Assembly: GCA_947034895.1 (NCBI GenBank)
Contig: OX344764.1
Span: 11,718,001 to 11,782,000 of the forward strand
Length of the DNA: 64,000 bases
Direction of reading: 5' to 3'
DNA from: Rhytidiadelphus loreus
Lineage: Eukaryota > Streptophyta > Bryopsida > Hypnales > Hylocomiaceae
The translations under genes and the position numbers were made by a program. Shown here piece by piece: positions 58,629-64,000 of this stretch. Below the pieces are notes generated by a model, which worked only from the letters and a program-made list of their open reading frames with translations, was not told where the DNA came from and made no database searches. The stretch's first letter is position 1. Every line of letters starts with the position of its first letter.

Positions 58629-60594
58629 TCAGTAATCGTCCTCTTGACTCACATGTTGAAATATCATCACTGTTGATAGCAGAATGAAGAATGCAGTGAA
58701 TTCAATCCACATAGCGCCTCCTGTGATCAGGTCAGCATGCCGCAAAATGGCAGGGATGGCGATGCTTCCAATTGATGAAAATCCAGTGAGGAACTTCGCT
58801 GCGTCTCCCCAGCTGTAAATACAAGTACAAAAGATTTCAATAAAACAGACAGTCAAACTACAAATACCAATTGAAACATCATAAATACAAGAAGCAAGTT
58901 GTTCAATTGCAAAGTAAGTGTCAAAAAAAGTAAGACTTGAAAACATATAAAGCAACTCCTATTAACAAAGGATCAGAATGCCTTCAAGAGATAAGATGAA
59001 TGTATTACTTACTCGCTCCCTTCTGAATACATAGGCCCAGAGGCACCGCCTCCAAAAAATAAGCAAGGCATCGGCAGCATTATATACATTAGGCCTGGAA
59101 ACAGATACCGCCAAGCACTCATTTAATCACCTGAACATTTGCATCTACATACACTCACTACACTAATCCAGAAATCTACCATGTCAGCACACAAACATGT
59201 ACTGAAACAATATATCATGGAAACTTGCATAGGTATATGTTTACTCAGAAAGTATTGGCTAACCCTTAAGGGTCCAAATGGGCAACAGTGCCTGCTCCCA
59301 TATCTTCAGTTGCAATAAATCATTTAAAAAGTTTCAAGGTAACAAGATGTACCGATAGAAAGAAAAACTCACGCCCTACATTTCTAAACAATAAAAATAT
59401 GTTTTGCAGTTACTATAATCAACTTCAAGCTTCCAAAGTGGACTTTCTATTTTTAGCTTGAACACCTAGGGGGCAAGCGTCAGAACCCAAAAAAGAGTTG
59501 GAAGAGCTTCTTACCAGTGAGCATCGGCCACCAGTTACTGTACAAAACACATCCCTGAAAGAACCGACAGACATATTCCTTAATCTTAGATTGATAAACT
59601 GAAACATGCACCCAAATACACCAGGTAAAGTGTCTACAATGATAAAGGAGACAGTTTGCACAAAGTCAGGAGAAAACACCCTATGTAAGTATAGGTCCTA
59701 TCTATTCTCATGAATATCAAGACTGGAATCAAAGAAAGAGGAGAACATTACCAGAATCTGAAGCAGGAAACCAACTGAGAACAAGAATGCTAAACCCGCC
59801 AGTACTGCAGGATGAATACGACAGATGTCATCAGGGAAAACCATTGCAAAGCAAAATCAGCTCTGCAGCGTTAGTATGAATCCTAAATCACCAATATTTT
59901 CCTGAAGTTCAAATTCAAGGCAGTGCGTAGTAACAATTCACTGACAGACGTTGACACGCTCACGAAAATTCTGGCCAGATTAGAGCCTGTATCCACTTCC
60001 GGTCACGGAAACAGAATCAGAAATCCCCTGAACTACTTCCAATACGTGTCACAGAAGAGAAGAGCAGAATGAATTCTCAAATTCGGAAAACAAACATCAC
60101 GTAAACACCCAAATTAAACACAAATTAGTATCAGCGTGACGAGATCTGCAGTACTCCCCAACCCTCCCCAGCCCTATACTTCTAACCCTAAAATTGACCA
60201 TAAGCTCCACTTCACAATTCTAAGACCTGAAATACTTTCCCTTGACAATATCCCTAATCCCCTCACAATACCATGCCAGCTGCTACCCAAAGTCTCAAAC
60301 TGCGGAACCTTGAAAGTCGAGCCTCCATGAAACACTACTGAGGGTAGAAAAACTATTGCGCACTCGAAATCCCAGAACCCCTAACTGCGACGACACAACA
60401 TGATGCTCTACCAAGTTTAAATTCTCTATAACATCACACCTAAAATCGTCAATTAAATATCAAAATCAACAATCAAACCGAATTCACGCCACCGTCCACA
60501 AATTACCACGAAACCCTCGCCTCCACCAAGATATAAACCAAAAAACAGGGTCCGCATATCAGAAAATCCCCATACCTCCCAGCTTCATCGCCAT
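58629..60594 (-). CDS. VPS55: Vacuolar protein sorting-associated protein 55 homologue (LEPROT/VPS55 family), 5 exons
   Basis: VPS55 is a small four-pass membrane protein of late endosomes that acts with VPS68 in yeast in endosome-to-vacuole traffic (family knowledge). Minus-strand exons 60594-60576, 59804-59752, 59554-59515, 59094-59013 and 58812-58629 read in phase and give 125 residues, close to the family size. Four hydrophobic stretches are visible: LAGLAFLFSVGFLLQIL, LMYIMLPMPCLFF, FLTGFSSIGSIAIPAIL and EFTAFFILLSTVMIF. Family phrases are SNWWPML, MLPMPCLFFGGG, AAKFLTG and GSIAIPAILRHADLI; the end is HVSQEDDY. The loop between segments 2 and 3 carries GASGPMYSEGSED. A second possible 19-base first coding exon lies upstream at 60761-60743 (see the next entry). 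Introns are 771, 197, 420 and 200 bp. Confidence 0.92.
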
Positions 60595-61214
60595 AGCCAC
60601 AAAATCGCTCGCAATTCCCGGAAACGAAATTCGAGAAACGGAAGGCTAGACACCTAACGACGACAAGTCAAGGTAGCACCGACAGCGATGGCCGGGGAAA
60701 GAGATTAAAGAAATGATGAGAGAATTATTGGAAGGGTTGTACCTTCGATGCTCATAGCCATGACTTCCTTGTGGGCGCTCAGCGTAAGCCTAATCGCTGC
60801 TCCGCTTGGAAATGTTTTTCTGAGCCTAGCCCCACCTCGACGTCCCTGCCTGCCAGGCAGGATGAGGGCGAAGACGAGGACGAAGACGAGGACGACTCGA
60901 TGAAGACGACGAAAACGACGTCAGCGCGCAGGGTATCTAATGGTACAAAGGTAAAAGCATGAGGGTATCTATTGGAGGGTATCAGGGTATCGCAGGATGA
61001 TACATCTGAGTATCTGAGGTTCTCGAATGTGAGCTGGGCGGTGTATTGCGTAATTCTCCATTCTGGAGGGTATCAGCGGGTATCTCCCCCCATTCCCTCA
61101 ACAAATCTAAGGAAACGGATGTAAGGTATGTGCACCCATAATCATCATTGTCCAAAATGTGACACCTATATTTGGACTAAAAAGCAACACTAAAATGTTA
61201 CATGTTGATGATAC
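60595..61214 (-). promoter_or_regulatory. VPS55 upstream region with a second candidate first exon
   Basis: At 60761-60743 (minus) ATGGCTATGAGCATCGAAG is followed by GTACAA. It has the same length (19 bases) and end phase as the first exon at 60594-60576 (ATGGCGATGAAGCTGGGAG, donor GTATGG), so either could join exon 2, giving MAMSIE-V or MAMKLG-V. Between and beyond are CpG-rich promoter-like bases, a GACGAGGACGAAGAC tract (60868-60900), and six GGGTATC or AGGTATC-like phrases within 60928-61083. Confidence 0.5.
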
Positions 61215-61485
61215 AATCGATACCTTAAATTAGGTTGTTGTTTTGTTTTGTTTGTTTTATATTTTTTTGTTCATTAAAGTGAGATCTTTGGAATCATGCA
61301 TCTTCTTGTCACATTCTTTGTATTGTCAGAAAGTCCTTTGTGAAGAAGGGTGTATGGGCTTTATTTCATGGCGTTCCAACTTACAGCAAAAAAGATATTG
61401 AATTTCAAAGATTTTATGAGTTAAAAAATTAGAAATCACTTTAACTTTTATTTTTTGACTATGGCAACGGTACAAGGCACACTAG
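61215..61485. repeat. Interspersed repeat, relative of the 15.97 kb element
   Basis: GTGAGATCT, ATTGTCAGAAAG, GGGTGTATGGGCTTT and GGCAACGG phrases follow in the same order and orientation as at 15968-16192. The spacing is similar and the copies are clearly diverged. The ends are not defined enough to name the class. Confidence 0.6.
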
Positions 61486-64000
61486 TTTATATGCAATTAG
61501 AACATGAGAGCCTAAATGAGTCTAGTATCAATTTCGTCGTGCCATTTGCTTGATTTTCCTTTCTTAGACATGATTTTATGAAGCCTCTATAATTTTTGTC
61601 TCTTAGCTTGCATTTGAAGGGGATTATTTTGATTCTTCAATGTCTAACTTTGAAATTTTTATTGTGTCTATTCAAAGTATTTTTTGATGCACTTCCAATG
61701 ATAGTAATTTCAAGATCTAATTATATACCAATCAAAAGTTAAAAACAAAATTAAAGGGCTAATATGTTGGTAGGATTGAATATGATCTATCGACAATAGT
61801 TTAATCCTATAACAACACAGGGGGGCCTAAAAGTGTTCAATGGATGATAGAAAATCCTTTTGTGTAAGACAAAACTGAAAATGTTTATCATTGGAATTTT
61901 GTGTAAAAAGGGAAGCTCTTGTACAATATTTGACCTCCAATGAGTGTTCCAATGAGTGTTCTTAGTGTTCCTCACTATCCATCACTCTATTTGTTGCCAT
62001 TTTGCAACTTCATTTATATTTATTTTTTAGAGATGAAGTCATATGTACAATATTTTTGGAAAATTTTGAAATTATTGTGTATTTTTTAAGAAAAAAATGA
62101 AGAAAATTCACATCAAATACAAAACATACTCAATAAATTTGAAATTTTCACCATAGATGTACATTATAGTGTACAATATTTTCATATAAACCAAAGTTAC
62201 CATATCATTCTAAAATTAGACAATCAATAAACCATGGTCATAGGCCCAAAGTTCATATTGGTATTAAATATTGAATTTTAAAAAAATTCTAAAAAAATTC
62301 AATTGGAATAGAAAATGCACTTGATAAGCTTCATTTCATTAGTTGGACTCAAATTCAAAAAGTATCATTTTTATGGCTAAAATTCACATCAAGAATGAAT
62401 ACACTTACTTTCAGGGATGATCCATGGATTAACCCTTAAACAACGTTGGGGCCAAAAAGTGACCAATGGATGACTTGACTATTCATTGTAGAAATAAAGA
62501 ATGTACCTATTGGTCCAATAATCCAAGCATTTGGGTGACTACCTTGGTCATGAGGGCTCATGTCCTTTGAGGTTTAAGCTTCTTTCTTTTTAGAAAATAT
62601 CATAAATATCTATAACAAGGAAATTTACAATACTATAGTATATAATTCATTTTTTTTATCAACACACACCCTTTTGGCAATGTAGGCTACTCTCTTTCCG
62701 TGCAAGAAGAAATGGATAGTGATCAATTATAGTGCACTTCCAGGTGCAGTTGTGGCGCATTATGATTGGCTACGAGACTCTCAATATTGCAACCAACTGT
62801 TGGTGGATTTTGTAGCCTAGCCTTGGTTGGAAATAGGAAGGTCTATGTGACTAGTACAGATCAAACAAAATCTTCAACTATAAAATTCACAGTATTTCAA
62901 TTTTGAGGGACAAAAATAATGATAAATTGTAGAATCCTTCCAAACACTATTTTCATACACAAGAAAATTTCCTCACTCAAGAAATCTGCGCTCTAGATAC
63001 ACATAATTGCTTTAAGTGGTTGGAAATGGGTTGGCTACCTTATTCTCTGAAAATGCACTCAAGCAACTTCCAAACCAATATTGGATGCAAAAACGTTCAT
63101 TTTTCCCATCTTACAGGTACTGTACAGTCTCGGTGAAGTCATCCATCAGACACTTATTACTGTAGTTGTCCGCTGCGTCCTTAGCTTCTAGGGTTAACCA
63201 CGGCGCAGTGCTCTGCTGGCAACTCCCTCAAAGATCACAGGCATGACACAGAATCTAAAACTCTAACTTAGTAGTAGGCCGAATCCTAGAAAAATTCATC
63301 TGAACATGGAATCTCAGTGCCTGCTGCTGAACAAGGACCGGACAGTTGTAAGTCATCTCTACAAATTCAGGAGCACAGTCGTCACATGATCTGCTTTGCC
63401 GGTTGCTGCAGTTGCTTATTCTGGAACCCCGCCTGATGAGTGTTTTGGGAAGATCGAGGAGAAAAAAGCAACGGCGAAAAAACACCTGGAAATCAGCTAC
63501 CGATCGAATGCTCAGAAAATGCGCCCTGCAGCTAGTCCTGCAGTACTCGATCATGAGGAATTGAACGGAAAGATGGGGGGCTAGCTGGGGGCAGCCATGC
63601 CAGCCAGCCAGGGCCGCGGGGACCACCAATCAGTTTCATTATTTGATTTTTCCAAAATTCTCCCGTCGCTCGCTCGCTCGATTTCAAATGAAGGCAGATC
63701 GATGATCGAGTCATTGCATTCCGGAGCCGAAGGTAGGGTCAGAGCTAGCTAGCATGTGGCCGGGCATGGCAGCCACCACAACAATCTAGCTAGCTACAGT
63801 ACTTCAAGTTAAATATAAAGTAGCTTGGAATTCCATCGAAGTTGCAAACTACTTTACAAATTTTCAGCTGCATGTACGGTACTCCGGAGGACGGGAGGAC
63901 CCAAAAAAAATTGCCTGGATGCTTCCCTTTGTCTGCTTATAGCTGTTTCAGACTTGAACTAGCTCGATCATGATCTCTTTCTCTGAAGCCCAGACAGACG
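61486..64000. other. Right end of the window, no gene recognised
   Basis: From 61.5 to 62.7 kb the DNA is AT-rich; 62440-62540 (phrases CAATGGATGACTT and CCAATAATCCAAGCAT) weakly resembles 10250-10330 and starts with TTAACCCTTAAA, so it may be another TTAA-element fragment. From about 63.1 kb the composition rises and short palindromic phrases such as AGCTAGCTAGC (63745, 63787) and TCGCTCGCTCGCTCG (63664) appear, which looks like the flank of a gene lying beyond the window. The overlapping frames at 63255-63714 have no family features. Confidence 0.4.

Noticed and set aside
60771..60962. 63-residue plus-strand frame with an acidic run
   Set aside because: It starts with TTG, overlaps the VPS55 promoter and alternative exon, and the acidic run is a GACGAG simple repeat.

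Overview
This window is nuclear DNA from a plant. Four genes have plant-type GT-AG introns of about 175-890 bp, there is a mitochondrial precursor protein, and the relic of an L-type lectin receptor kinase (a land-plant family) is present. Most of the rest is AT-rich and built from layered DNA-transposon relics. Few genes in 64 kb points to a genome of moderate to large size. I cannot fix the species; a seedless plant is a weak guess only. All calls come from reading the sequence and from memory of the families; no search was run.

Genes. 0.4-2.7 kb: COX11, a mitochondrial copper chaperone (6 exons, +). 3.4-6.2 kb: a zinc-free quinone oxidoreductase of the MDR superfamily (6 exons, -), tail-to-tail with COX11. 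35.3-36.4 kb: the N-terminal membrane part of what resembles a plant membrane-anchored alpha/beta hydrolase, which reaches a stop before any hydrolase domain. 40.6-43.3 kb: a decayed lectin receptor kinase with a MITE in its kinase domain. 54.0-57.3 kb: an oxysterol-binding-protein-related protein (5 exons, +) with an altered signature motif. 58.6-60.6 kb: a VPS55/LEPROT-type endosomal protein (5 exons, -), tail-to-tail with the former, with two possible first coding exons. These are housekeeping genes of mitochondria, redox metabolism and endomembranes; they form no shared pathway.

Repeats. 6.2-33.8 kb and 43.3-52.4 kb are nests of elements. Recurrent families are: (i) elements flanked by TTAA with ends like CCCCTAAAGGAC/GTCCTTTAGGGG (at least seven); (ii) MITEs with ATTAGA-starting ends (three, plus one part); (iii) elements with GTGAGC-rich ends, two of them with 10-bp target duplications; (iv) a CACTA-like element split by one of family iii; (v) a 1.2 kb nearly perfect palindrome with an exact 10-bp target duplication; (vi) several MITEs, one in an intron of the lipid-transfer gene. 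Two older direct duplications (8.8-11.4 versus 14.7-17.7 kb; 25.2-30.8 versus 30.9-33.7 kb) provide empty sites that date the insertions relative to each other.

The most unusual structure is an array of 17 units of about 62-64 bp at 20.9-22.0 kb, each centred on a GC-rich palindrome around GTTAAC, carried inside the 3.5 kb family-iii element.
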